Part shown: positions 1-9,500 of the stretch, in pieces
Position numbering within the stretch: the first letter of the stretch is position 1
Layout of the letters: each line of letters begins with the position of its first letter
Source of the DNA: Chloroflexota bacterium
GTDB taxonomy: Bacteria > Chloroflexota > FW602-bin22 > JACPRP01
Reading direction: 5' to 3'
Length of the DNA stretch: 58,436 nt
NCBI GenBank assembly: GCA_016210495.1
Contig: JACQUC010000269.1
Coordinates: 1-58,436 of the forward strand
The notes under the pieces: model-generated
Database searches by the model: none
Told to the model about the DNA's origin: nothing
The model's input: only the letters and a program-made list of their open reading frames with translations
Position numbers and translations under genes: made by a program

Positions 1-699
<699 letters not shown>

Positions 700-717
700 C
701 TCGAATCTCCTTCTACG

Positions 718-2517
718 CTACTTGCCATTGGTCGAAAAGTACCCCGTTAGGAAGACCAACGGCGCGTTGTACTCGATCGAGTTCTCGTTCACGCACCAGG
801 CTTCCATCTTGTCGACGTAGGCTTTGGGCCCGTAGGTCGTGTTTACGTAGCCGTGCTCGGCGTTCTTGTTCGGGCCCCCCACCAGTACGCCTGGCACCAA
901 CTTGCCGGATGCATACATAGCCCGATTGTGTGGATCTTTCACGGGGTCGGATCCGTGCCCCGTAACGTAGGCTTTGTTCACAGCATTGCGGCCGAGCACA
1001 TAGCTCAACTGGTCCAGCGCCGCCTCCACGTATACGGGCTTAGGCGAAACCATGTTGGCGACCAAAAGCATCACCCCGTTGTCCAGCGCCGTCTTGTTTG
1101 ATGCCCACTCGTAAACCGCCAGGGAAACCCTGTACGGATTGATGGGAGTCTGCACCATCACGCTCATGTCGTCGGCCCAGGTCGTCAGGCTCTCCTTGAT
1201 GTCCTGCTTCAAGGCCTTGTCGGCCTTCTCCGTGAAGTAGTAGGTGAGCAGTCCCATCGTTCTGGTGTCTATCCAGCTCAAGGCGCCGATCGTCAGCTCA
1301 CCGGACCCAGCCAGGTGTTTCCGCACATAGTCGTCGTACTTCTTCGTGCCCGTCGTCTTGAATAGCTCAGCGGCGGCCCAGAAGCGCTGACTTTCGTCAG
1401 AGGCGTAGAAGTAGCCACCCGTGCCTCCGACGGGCGGCGGTAGGATCTCTCCGTTCTTCTCTAGAAAGGCCCAGGCCTTCTCTGCCGCTGCGAGAGCCCG
1501 CTTGGAGAACTGAGCATCGACAGGCTGGTACACGCGTGCGGCGCGGGCCATCACGGCGGCAAACATCGCGGTGTCAGGTGTCGAGATGTCGTACACGTAC
1601 TGGGTGCCACCCAGGTCTGCGTCGGACTTCGAGAACGGCCCGAACTGCTCCGGGGTAACCTTGTCGTAGACAGCCCCATCCGACCGCTGCATTTTGAGCA
1701 GCCAATCCAGCTCGACACGAACCACTTTGAGGAAGTCGGGGCCGGACTTGTCGTTGGTGGGCAGGTCCAGGCCAACCTTGCTTATCTTTTCCGGCATCAG
1801 CTCGTAGAGCATCAGGAGCTCGCCGACCGTGAGCGCTGCCGTCGGCGTGTACTTGCCGTAGTCGCCTGCGTCCGGCCATCCGCCGGTGACGTCAAGCCTC
1901 TTGCTCGGGTCGAGCTTGAGCAGTGCGTCAAGTGTGTGCCAGGCACGTGGGGCCATCCGTGCCAGCTCATCGTACGAGCGGATCGCATCTTTGAACAGCT
2001 TGTCGTACACGTCGTCGGCGATGCGGAACGGGTATGACCTGCCCGTTCCGGGAATGACCACGGCGTACTCGCCGGGGGTCTTGAGCGCCGAGAAATCGGC
2101 CGTGCGCAGCTTATCGCCCGATTCCTCGTCCACGACGGGCTCGCCCAGATAGCCGGCGTAGGCGCTTGTCCAGGTCCCTAGGTCGACCACTTTGAAGGTA
2201 TCGGCCGAGGTGGCGCCCACCAAAGCGATCTTCTGCGCCGACGGTAGGTATCCCACTTGGTTGACCTTGAACACATCGGCCTTGACGTTTTCCTGGCCGA
2301 CCGGGTCGCCCACGGAAAGCTTCGGCAGGTTCGACTGGTTAGCAGCGCCTTTGCTCGGCGCGCCAACGGCCCTGGCTGAGCTGGTGCCGGCAGGTCGCTT
2401 GGGGCCTGTACTCGGACCAAATATGCCTGGGCCGAAGGTAAGCAACGACACTACAAGCCCGACGATGACCACCGCTGCCACCGCGATAGAAACCAGTTTC
2501 ATCCGCTCGATTCTCAT
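718..2517 (-). CDS. Secreted glycoside hydrolase family 9 (endoglucanase-like)
   Basis: GH9 enzymes hydrolyse beta-1,4-glucans by inversion. The 599-residue product starts with a membrane anchor or signal segment (about residues 8-30), then a linker, an Ig-like CelD N-terminal domain (from about VFKVNQVGYLP, residue 82) and the alpha/alpha barrel. The paired aspartates lie in GGWPDAGDYGKY (D216, D219). The C-terminal GH9 signature D-x4-W-x3-E-x-S-x3-N-A is exact in the segment DKMEAWCVNENSIEYNA, with the acid Glu near 578. An upstream GTG at 2532 is in frame, but GGGAGGG lies just inside it and is correctly spaced from the ATG at 2517, so 2517 is preferred. Placement inside an ABC sugar operon suggests it releases the oligosaccharides that are imported. 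Whether it is released or membrane-anchored is not clear. Confidence 0.93.
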   Translation of the reverse strand: MRIERMKLVSIAVAAVVIVGLVVSLLTFGPGIFGPSTGPKRPAGTSSARAVGAPSKGAANQSNLPKLSVGDPVGQENVKADVFKVNQVGYLPSAQKIALVGATSADTFKVVDLGTWTSAYAGYLGEPVVDEESGDKLRTADFSALKTPGEYAVVIPGTGRSYPFRIADDVYDKLFKDAIRSYDELARMAPRAWHTLDALLKLDPSKRLDVTGGWPDAGDYGKYTPTAALTVGELLMLYELMPEKISKVGLDLPTNDKSGPDFLKVVRVELDWLLKMQRSDGAVYDKVTPEQFGPFSKSDADLGGTQYVYDISTPDTAMFAAVMARAARVYQPVDAQFSKRALAAAEKAWAFLEKNGEILPPPVGGTGGYFYASDESQRFWAAAELFKTTGTKKYDDYVRKHLAGSGELTIGALSWIDTRTMGLLTYYFTEKADKALKQDIKESLTTWADDMSVMVQTPINPYRVSLAVYEWASNKTALDNGVMLLVANMVSPKPVYVEAALDQLSYVLGRNAVNKAYVTGHGSDPVKDPHNRAMYASGKLVPGVLVGGPNKNAEHGYVNTTYGPKAYVDKMEAWCVNENSIEYNAPLVFLTGYFSTNGK

Positions 2518-2541
2518 CCTTTTCCCTCCCACGATGCGGCC

Positions 2542-2594
2542 ATTCGGGTAGGGGCGCGATTAATCGCGCCCCGACTAATCGCGCCCCTACGAAT
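2542..2594. repeat. Hairpin intergenic repeat, copy 1 (between GH9 and permease)
   Basis: Perfect 15-base arms at 2548-2562 and 2576-2590 (starting GTAGGGGCGCGATTA) are flanked by a further ATTCG/CGAAT pair. The right end touches the stop codon of the permease gene (2594-2596). The core GTAGGGGCG links it to the copies near 40.1 and 57.1 kb. It could fold in the operon transcript and set the ratio of permease to GH9 mRNA; that is inference. Confidence 0.7.
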
Positions 2595-3475
2595 CACTGC
2601 CCGCTGAGTGCGCCGGCGGTAAGGCCGTCGATGATCTTGCGCGAGCCGACGATCGTGACGATCAGCATCGGAATCGTCGCGATAGAGCTACCTAGTAGCA
2701 GAGCGCCCGTATCCGTGCCATGCACACCACGAAGGTTGGCCAGGGCCACGGCGTAGGTGTACATGTCGGGCGACTGCATAATCACCAGGGGCCCAAGGAA
2801 GGAGTTCCATCCGCCGATGAAGGTCGTGATGCCCATAGCGGCCGCGGCAGGAGCGGCAAGCGGCAAAGCAATGCGCCAGAACATTCCGAACTCCGAGGCT
2901 CCATCGATGCGCGCAGCGTCGAACAGCTCGCTGGGAACAGCGCTGGCGATGTACTGTCGCATCCAGAAAACGCCGAAGGCGTTGCCAATGGCCGGAACGA
3001 TGAAGGGCCAGAAGGTGTTGGTCCAGCCCATCCAGGTCATCTGGATGTACCAGGGGATCAGTCCGAGCTGGCCCGGAATCATCATCGTTGCCAGAAGCAG
3101 CCAGAACAGCTTTTCCTTCGCCGGGAAGCGGTACCTGGCGAAGGCGTACCCACCCAATGCGCTGAAGAAAATCGTCACGACAGTCGTCGGCGCGGCGATG
3201 ATGAAGCTATTCAGCATCGACCGCCAGAAATAGGGAATATACTCCATCATGTTAGAGTAGTTCTCCAGCAGATAGCCTCCCAAAAAGAACGGTGGCGGCG
3301 TGCTGGCAATGTCGCTGGTCGTGTGCGAAGACAGCATAAACTCCCAGTAGAACGGCAGCAGTGTCAGCAGGGCTACGAAGCCCAGTACACCGTACACCGC
3401 CCAGATCCAGCTTGGCGCCAGCCTAATACTGCCCACAAACGGTCTCTTGTGCAAGTCCCTCGATGTCACAGCCAT
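2594..3475 (-). CDS. Carbohydrate ABC transporter permease (MalG type)
   Basis: A 293-residue integral membrane protein of the binding-protein-dependent permease family with about six hydrophobic segments. The cytoplasmic EAA loop that docks the ATPase is present as DAARIDGASEFGMFWRIALPLA near residue 190. Length and the N-terminal arrangement (short basic tail, then a first helix at about 26-46) match MalG/LacG-type subunits. The ATG at 3475 is preceded by GGAGGG seven bases upstream. It follows the MalF-type gene by 64 bases and is the second membrane subunit of the importer; the substrate is probably an oligosaccharide, given the GH9 gene immediately downstream. Confidence 0.94.
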   Translation of the reverse strand: MAVTSRDLHKRPFVGSIRLAPSWIWAVYGVLGFVALLTLLPFYWEFMLSSHTTSDIASTPPPFFLGGYLLENYSNMMEYIPYFWRSMLNSFIIAAPTTVVTIFFSALGGYAFARYRFPAKEKLFWLLLATMMIPGQLGLIPWYIQMTWMGWTNTFWPFIVPAIGNAFGVFWMRQYIASAVPSELFDAARIDGASEFGMFWRIALPLAAPAAAAMGITTFIGGWNSFLGPLVIMQSPDMYTYAVALANLRGVHGTDTGALLLGSSIATIPMLIVTIVGSRKIIDGLTAGALSGQ

Positions 3476-3551
3476 TTTTTATCCCTCCGATCCATCCATG
3501 ACTGGCCCCTGACCCTTGACCCCTGACCCCCACATCTTTTTATCCCTCCGA
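3476..3551. repeat. 15-bp direct repeats flanking a GGGTCA-rich tract
   Basis: The 15-mer TTTTTATCCCTCCGA occurs at 3476-3490 and again, identically, at 3537-3551. Between them the minus strand carries four G-runs separated by TCA or TCAA (about 3506-3530), a pattern able to form a G-quadruplex. The repeats include the ribosome-binding site of the MalG-type gene and the stop codon of the MalF-type gene, so the arrangement looks like a short duplication of the intercistronic junction around an inserted G-rich tract. Confidence 0.75.
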
Positions 3552-4511
3552 CTCTTTGAAGAAGACACGCTTGTTCAAGAAGGTCAGTACCAGGAGGATG
3601 GCGAAAAGCAGCAAGGAGATGCTGGCCGCGTAACCGAATTGCCCGTAGTTGAAGGCGGTGTCGTATATCATCATCGCCAGGGTAAGGCCCGATCCCTCGG
3701 CCCCTCCGAGCGTTCCGCTGCCAGCACCTGCCACGCCACCCAGCAGCATCAGCGGCACGTCGAAGATCTGGATCGATCCTATTATGGTTATGCTGGAGAT
3801 GAAGAATGTGACACGCTTCAACAAGGGTAACGTGATCTTCATCAAGATATCCCACTGTGTCGCTCCGTCGATCATGGCCGCCTCGTAAAGCTCGGATGGG
3901 ATAGTCTTGAGACCAGCCGAGAAAAGAATTATGTTCCAACCCACGAACTGCCAGACAGTCACGATGGCCACGGCTGGCTTGATCCAGAATCCGCTGCCGC
4001 TCACATAGCCCAGCCAGTCGACCGGCGCCATCCCCAACACTTCCAACACGAAGTTCGCCAGCCCATTGTAGGCAAAGATCACACCCCACACCAGGCCCAG
4101 AACCACCGGCGAGGTGATGTATGGCAGGAAGAGCGCGGTCCGAAACACATCGCGGAACTTGATGCCTCTTGCGTTCAGTACAAAGGCAATCAAAAGCGCG
4201 ATGCTTATCTGAACGATGCTGATGACCACCATCAGCCACAGGGAGTTGAATACCGCCGTGTGGACCAGGGGATCGATCAGCGCGTTCGCGAAGTTGGCGA
4301 GCCCCACCCACTCCGCTTCCATTGGCGTCCATCGCGTGAACGCCAGGTAGAAACTGAAGACGATGGGGAAAAGGCCGAAGACAAGAAAGCCGAGGTAGAA
4401 CGGCGAGATGAACAGATAGGCCCACAAAGACCGCCTCCTCGACTCCTTAGACACCCGCCTTTTCTCCATTGCGATGGGCTTGCTCAACGTCACACTATTG
4501 ACCTGGCTCAT
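3540..4511 (-). CDS. Carbohydrate ABC transporter permease (MalF type)
   Basis: A 323-residue membrane permease with six predicted hydrophobic segments beginning at about residue 27. The EAA docking loop is seen as EAAMIDGATQWDILMKITLPLL near residue 200. The ATG at 4511 is chosen over an in-frame GTG at 4541 because AGGAGG lies six bases before 4511 and inside the longer reading frame. It forms the channel with the MalG-type subunit and lies 76 bases downstream of the binding-protein gene. Family MalF/UgpA/LacF; the substrate cannot be read from sequence. Confidence 0.94.
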   Translation of the reverse strand: MSQVNSVTLSKPIAMEKRRVSKESRRRSLWAYLFISPFYLGFLVFGLFPIVFSFYLAFTRWTPMEAEWVGLANFANALIDPLVHTAVFNSLWLMVVISIVQISIALLIAFVLNARGIKFRDVFRTALFLPYITSPVVLGLVWGVIFAYNGLANFVLEVLGMAPVDWLGYVSGSGFWIKPAVAIVTVWQFVGWNIILFSAGLKTIPSELYEAAMIDGATQWDILMKITLPLLKRVTFFISSITIIGSIQIFDVPLMLLGGVAGAGSGTLGGAEGSGLTLAMMIYDTAFNYGQFGYAASISLLLFAILLVLTFLNKRVFFKESEG

Positions 4512-4587
4512 ACTGATCCTCCTGTTCCGCCTGCTGGCCACAGGCGCAGAACCTCATGGCGATTCTGCGCCTGTAGCATCGCCAGCC

Positions 4588-5952
4588 TTATTCGGCCTTG
4601 GACTTGCCGATGGTGAGGTTCACGTTTGATACACGAGCGGCTCGCTCTTGCAGTTGCGTCGCCGCCTTCATCAGCGCATCATCCGCCGGTACCCGACCCG
4701 CTATGGCAGCGTCAACCTGCGCATTGAGAAGGTCAGTACCCAGAGAGTCGACGGAGCTGTAGTACAGCGGCCTCACCTGCTGGGCAAGATCGACCATCAG
4801 CCTCCAGGCCCTCTGGCCACCCAGGTAGGCCACCGGCTCGTCGTACAACGGACTGTCCCAGGCGGGCTTGTAGGCCGGGACGATACCCGTCTTGGCAAAG
4901 ATCGCGTTTTGCGTGTCCGCGTTGGTAGTCACGAACTTGACAAACTCCCAAGCAGCTTGCTTGTTCTTAGCGAGCTTTGGAATCTGCAAGTATGTGCCGC
5001 CGTTGTTGAAAGCGCCACCCGGCGGGGCGGTCAGCCGCCAATTGCCGGCACCGTTCTTATCGATCAGGTTCTCCAGGTTGCCAAGCATCCAGCCACCCAT
5101 GACCATTGAGGCTACCTTGCCACTCTTGAGCGAAGGGATCCAGCGCTCGCTCCAGGTCGCGATGTTGGCGCCAATCTTCGCATCGCTGGCCGTGATAGCC
5201 AGCTTCATCGCGTTCGATCCTTCTTTCACTAACTGGATCTCACTGCCGGCGACGATGTTTCCACCTGCCTGCCAGAAGGCGGCGTTGAAGACATCGTGCG
5301 CGTTGGCAATAATGTAGCTCTCGCCACCGGACTTCTGTGCCATCTGTTGGCCGGCCTTGATGAAATCGTCCCAGGTAGCCAGCGTCTTGGCTACATCTTC
5401 CGGTTCAGTAGGCAAGCCAGCCGCCTTGAAGGAGTCGGGCCGGTAGAACATCACGCCGGTCGCCACGTCCCAGGGGAACGCGGACATCTCGCCCTTAGGC
5501 GTAACAGGCGCGTTGAACTTCCACTCGACGAAGTCGTTGCGAAACTGTCCGGCGTTGTATGGAGCAGCCATCAAGTTCTCGCCCGCGTCCAGGAACCTAC
5601 CGACCATGCTGGTGTCGAGACCGATCACGTCGGGAACGCCAGCCTTGGCTGCTAGAGCCGCCTGGTATTTCTTGGCCATGTCGCCAAATGGCTGCTGGAC
5701 GAACCTGACCTTCAAGCTGGGGTAGGCCTTCTTGAGGAGCGGTATCGCCGTCTCCATAGAGACCTTGTCGAAGTACCAGACCGTGATTTCGTTGTCGGCC
5801 GATGCTTGCTCCGTAACTCCCTCGTCGCTCACCTTCCCGCTAGTCGGAGAACTGCTGCCTGGCCCCCCGATGCCGCAGGCCGTGAGCAGCACTATTACCC
5901 CTATCAGAACGAGCGACATCGCTCGAAATCCGAACTTGGAAAAGGATTGCAT
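4588..5952 (-). CDS. Extracellular sugar-binding lipoprotein (SBP family 1)
   Basis: This 454-residue protein would capture oligosaccharides outside the cell and deliver them to the MalF/MalG-type channel. A lipoprotein signal is clear: basic start, hydrophobic stretch and lipobox LLTAC with Cys26 as the lipidated residue, then a Ser/Gly-rich tether. The fold is recognised from segments such as EITVWYFDKVSMETAIPLLKK, the glycine-rich VMGGWMLGNLEN and the C-terminal QAAWEFVKFVTT. The ATG at 5952 has AGGAGGAG four bases upstream; the longer open frame to 6204 has no such site and would bury the signal peptide. First transporter gene of the operon, 148 bases after the small gene at 6101. Confidence 0.95.
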   Translation of the reverse strand: MQSFSKFGFRAMSLVLIGVIVLLTACGIGGPGSSSPTSGKVSDEGVTEQASADNEITVWYFDKVSMETAIPLLKKAYPSLKVRFVQQPFGDMAKKYQAALAAKAGVPDVIGLDTSMVGRFLDAGENLMAAPYNAGQFRNDFVEWKFNAPVTPKGEMSAFPWDVATGVMFYRPDSFKAAGLPTEPEDVAKTLATWDDFIKAGQQMAQKSGGESYIIANAHDVFNAAFWQAGGNIVAGSEIQLVKEGSNAMKLAITASDAKIGANIATWSERWIPSLKSGKVASMVMGGWMLGNLENLIDKNGAGNWRLTAPPGGAFNNGGTYLQIPKLAKNKQAAWEFVKFVTTNADTQNAIFAKTGIVPAYKPAWDSPLYDEPVAYLGGQRAWRLMVDLAQQVRPLYYSSVDSLGTDLLNAQVDAAIAGRVPADDALMKAATQLQERAARVSNVNLTIGKSKAE

Positions 5953-6100
5953 TTCCTCTCCTCCTTGTGACAATCTCGTGGTTTGCAGCTTGATTAGCCC
6001 CGCCCCACCCTTGGCGGACCGGGACGTCTCCCGATTCAGATTCGGTGTCCACCCCCTCTCTCGGAACTGGGAACTGACCTCGCTACGCTTGCCGAGCGAC

Positions 6101-6304
6101 TCACGCCGCAAAGATCCTGGCCCCCAGATCTTTGATGTACTGTGCCAGAGCCTGGGCATCCCGGAAGTAGAGAACCTCGCCGCTCTGGACGTGCAGCGCC
6201 TCATAGCGTAGACCCCCGAGCACTCCGGGCTCCATTCCCTCCGGCCAGATCCTCAGCACGAGCGTCACCGTTTTCCTGGATGCGCGAATAATACCTTGAG
6301 ACAT
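6101..6304 (-). CDS. Small conserved protein of unknown function (67 aa)
   Basis: A 67-residue soluble protein with a beta-rich first half (TVTLVLRIWPEG) and a second half resembling a recurrent small family with the pattern HVQSGE..YFRD...L..YI. I recall similar short proteins beside unrelated genes in Chloroflexota and cyanobacteria, but no function is known to me. The ATG at 6304 has AGGAGG eleven bases upstream, slightly far. It is the first gene after the intergenic region, so it may be the promoter-proximal cistron of the sugar operon. Its codon use and composition look like those of its neighbours. Confidence 0.65.
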   Translation of the reverse strand: MSQGIIRASRKTVTLVLRIWPEGMEPGVLGGLRYEALHVQSGEVLYFRDAQALAQYIKDLGARIFAA

Positions 6305-6361
6305 TGCAACTCTGGCCTCCTTGTACCGTGGGGAAGTCTAACAAAGGGCGGTCATATGACA

Positions 6362-6427
6362 GTCACTTTTGGGTCATTTTTGGGTAATTTGGGGCACTTT
6401 GGGGTGGTTAGTACTTTTGGGCTATTA
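6362..6427. promoter_or_regulatory. Helically phased TTTGGG array upstream of the sugar operon
   Basis: Five G-runs preceded by T-runs lie at 6371-6373, 6382-6384, 6391-6394, 6401-6404 and 6419-6421, that is every 9-11 bases and then 18. They sit 67-120 bases upstream of the first minus-strand operon gene, where activator or repressor sites would be expected. The pattern could also fold as a G-quadruplex on the plus strand. The remaining intergenic bases (6305-6361, 6428-6587) show no gene and no convincing -10/-35 pair. Confidence 0.45.
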
Positions 6428-6587
6428 GCTCGGCTGTGCGGAGAGGTTGGCCTGTGCAGAGATGGATGGATTGGATGTCCGATTGGTGCTGAAACCTTGG
6501 GCGGCGAAAGCCGGCGGGCTGAGGCATCAAACCTAGGTCCTGGGACAGCAAGAGGTGACGACAAAGCGGCGCCGGCGGAGACCTGTC

Positions 6588-9500
6588 CTAGCGCCACCGG
6601 TCCTCTGTGATCTCCGCTTCCTCGTCGTGCCTGCTCGCTTCCTCAGCATAGGAACGCGCGATCCGCCGCAGCATCGCGGCAGTGCGCGGCCACCGAGCAT
6701 TCATCTGCTGCGCGTGGTCCAGGTAACGTGTTTGGAGTGCACGTTCCTGCGCCCCTCCATCAGTCAATTCACGCCGGGTTACGCCTCGGCTGTTTCGCTG
6801 CCCCAGTTCCAGGCCCGCTTCAAGATCGCGGCTCTCAATCCGTTCAATGAGATCACGCACAGCCCGATGCGGCCAGAGCCCATCGGGATCGTCCGGAACG
6901 TAGCGCAGGATCCGACCAATCTGCCGGTCCGCGATCCTATCGCGTTTGTTCGTCCGAGCGAGGGAACGCGCAACGTTGACCCAGGCGGTCAATGCCTCCT
7001 CGTCGACGATGCCTTCATTGCATCCAGGCGGGCCACGCCAAGAATCCAGCAGTTGATAGCCAAGTGTTGCCTTTGCCTTCTGCTCCTGTGTGACGTTGCG
7101 GGACTCCTCATCCTGGGCGCGAAAGACCATGCACAGAACGTCTACAAAGAACTCCGGGCTTCGAGCGAGTTCGCGGTACAGCAAGCCTTTAGATCGCCTT
7201 CCCCTTCCAAAGACAGGCAGGTATGCCCACTCAAGCCGCGCGAGGCGTGGCATTTCAACGCTTCCAGGTCTATCGAGATAGTCCAGCAGCGTCGCCACGT
7301 GGTGCCGTAGGCTCCACTGGCACGAAACATCTTGTCGCAGCAGCTGCTCCAGCGCCGTCGCGATGAGATCAGTGTCGACCTCCTGCGCGATAAAGTGACC
7401 CCGTAGGAGCATCCCTAGCAGGGCGACGGTATTGTCAGCGCGTCCGAATCGGACCAGGTGCGCCGCGGCCCGCTCGACCTCCGCAGGATCACCGACCCGG
7501 CCCACCGGTGCTCCCGCCCAGTACGCGCGTTCTGTGTCTTCGCCAAACTGCTCCGCCCAATCCCACGTCTCTGGCCCGAAGGGCAGCGCCGAGAGAAATG
7601 CGGCACGAACCTCAGGCGTCCAACCTGGTGCCGTGTTTTCCAGCACTGGTCTTGCCCATTTCCAGTTCCCAAGTTCGAAGCGTCCCATCACGTAGCCCCG
7701 AGCAAGCATTCGGTCAGCCGCATCAGGTGCGTCGAGGAGATCAAACAGCGCTGTCCGCTCCTCGTTCGACTCAAGAGTCGCGGTTTGGCCAGCCACGTAG
7801 CCGACCTTCCCCGGCTGCTCAACTGCGTGTGCTAAGCACAGCAGCGCTGTGGGTCCGCCGTGTTCACGGAGATCCCGGATCACGCCCGCTTGAGTGTTTT
7901 GGACGGCTATGCATTGGCTGGTCCAGTCGTTCCGCTCGCCCTCCAACAGGTCGGGACTTTCCGCGAAGAGCCACGCTACGCGCTGGATGGGGTCACTTGG
8001 CGTGAATTGTGAGTAAACTACTTCCAGCCGATCCACCGCGCTGCGTGGAAGCGCCCATTCCGCATCCGCAAAGCTGCGATGGTTGGAAATCGCGGAACGC
8101 AAGGCACCCCAAACTATCGTCCGACCCTCTTCACTGAAGTCCCCAGATGAAGTGTTCTCCAACACAGTGACCACCTGCTCCCACGGTAGGTCGCTGAGCG
8201 CTCCAATAAGGGCGCTCCATCGTTTGCCGTCAACGCCAACGTCACGTAGCAGACGCACGAACACAGCCTCTACCGCCTGGTGATACTCCTCGAACGGGAC
8301 ACGCTCATCTCGCGCGTCCTTCCAGTCTCGCCAACGCGGCTCATGCGACGGCATTGCAAGGTCGTGTCTCTTTGGCAAGATCGCCAGCATTAGCTGCCAA
8401 GCGACATCTGGCTCTTTTTGGCGCAGAACGTCGAGGGCGGCAAGGCGGGACCCAAGGGGAGTTGACGTCTGCGGATACCAAATAAGGAAAACGGATCGAA
8501 GGCTGGTTGATGGACGATTGGCCAGCTTGCCGCCTGGATCGAGTCGGCTAAGGGCAGCGAGGTGTCGTGTCGAAGGGACGAGGAATTCGGCCGACCAGCC
8601 CAAGGTTTCCAGTGCCCACAGCAGCCCCGTGTGAGGGGAGGACGCGAATATGAGTTCCGTTGGATCGGCATCCGCGAAAAGCGTCAGAAGGGGCGAAGGA
8701 TCGCGAGAAAGGGCAAACTCGATCGCGCGCAAGAACGGCTCAGGTGCCGCCTCCGCCAGGAGGGGAAGCACACCTGAGAGATAGGCCCACAATCTGCCAC
8801 TTTCGTCGGCGTTCGCCAGGTCCAGGAGATCGTGCGTGATAACATCTGCGTGCCACTGTCCCGTATGGCCAGTCAAGAAGGTAGTTTCGCCGCTCCTGGC
8901 GCCCATTATGGCAAGCGTATCCACAAGGCCTTCGCGCAGATACGGCGAAAGCGGATGCTCGTGGCCAAGCACGTTCGCCTTCCAGCGCTCCTCAGGGGGC
9001 AGGTCGAACGCTGGATCGGGCATCCCCAACGCGCGAAGCAGCGCTTCGCGGAATCGCGACAGGTCACTAGGCGTCAGTTGGGCAGAGAGCAGATGCCAGG
9101 CGTCCTCCTTTGAAGCGAGGAACCAGTTTGTTCCCACTTTGCGTACCGGCGGATCGGAGGCCCCTGCCCAGCGGACCAGGCTGCGTTCCACGTCCTGGTA
9201 AGGCCGATCAGCGAGCGAGGAGATCACCTCTTGATCGCCGGGCTTCGTCTCGTCCCAGGCACCGGCTAAGAGGGCTGGTATGAGGGCCGGCGCCTCCACG
9301 CGGTGCGCCCACGCAGGCCGTTCCTTGCCTTTGTCGAACGCGAGGATTCGTCGTAGTGACGTGAGGCTGGCACGTCCCCGCGCCGCCAGATCGCCCGCCA
9401 CTTCTTCTGCCACCCCCATAGTCAGCAGCGCCGCTTTGAGGGCATCGCGGCGGAGGCGGGGAAGCACGAGGTCGTCCGGTGTTCCCTCCTCCCGTCCGAC

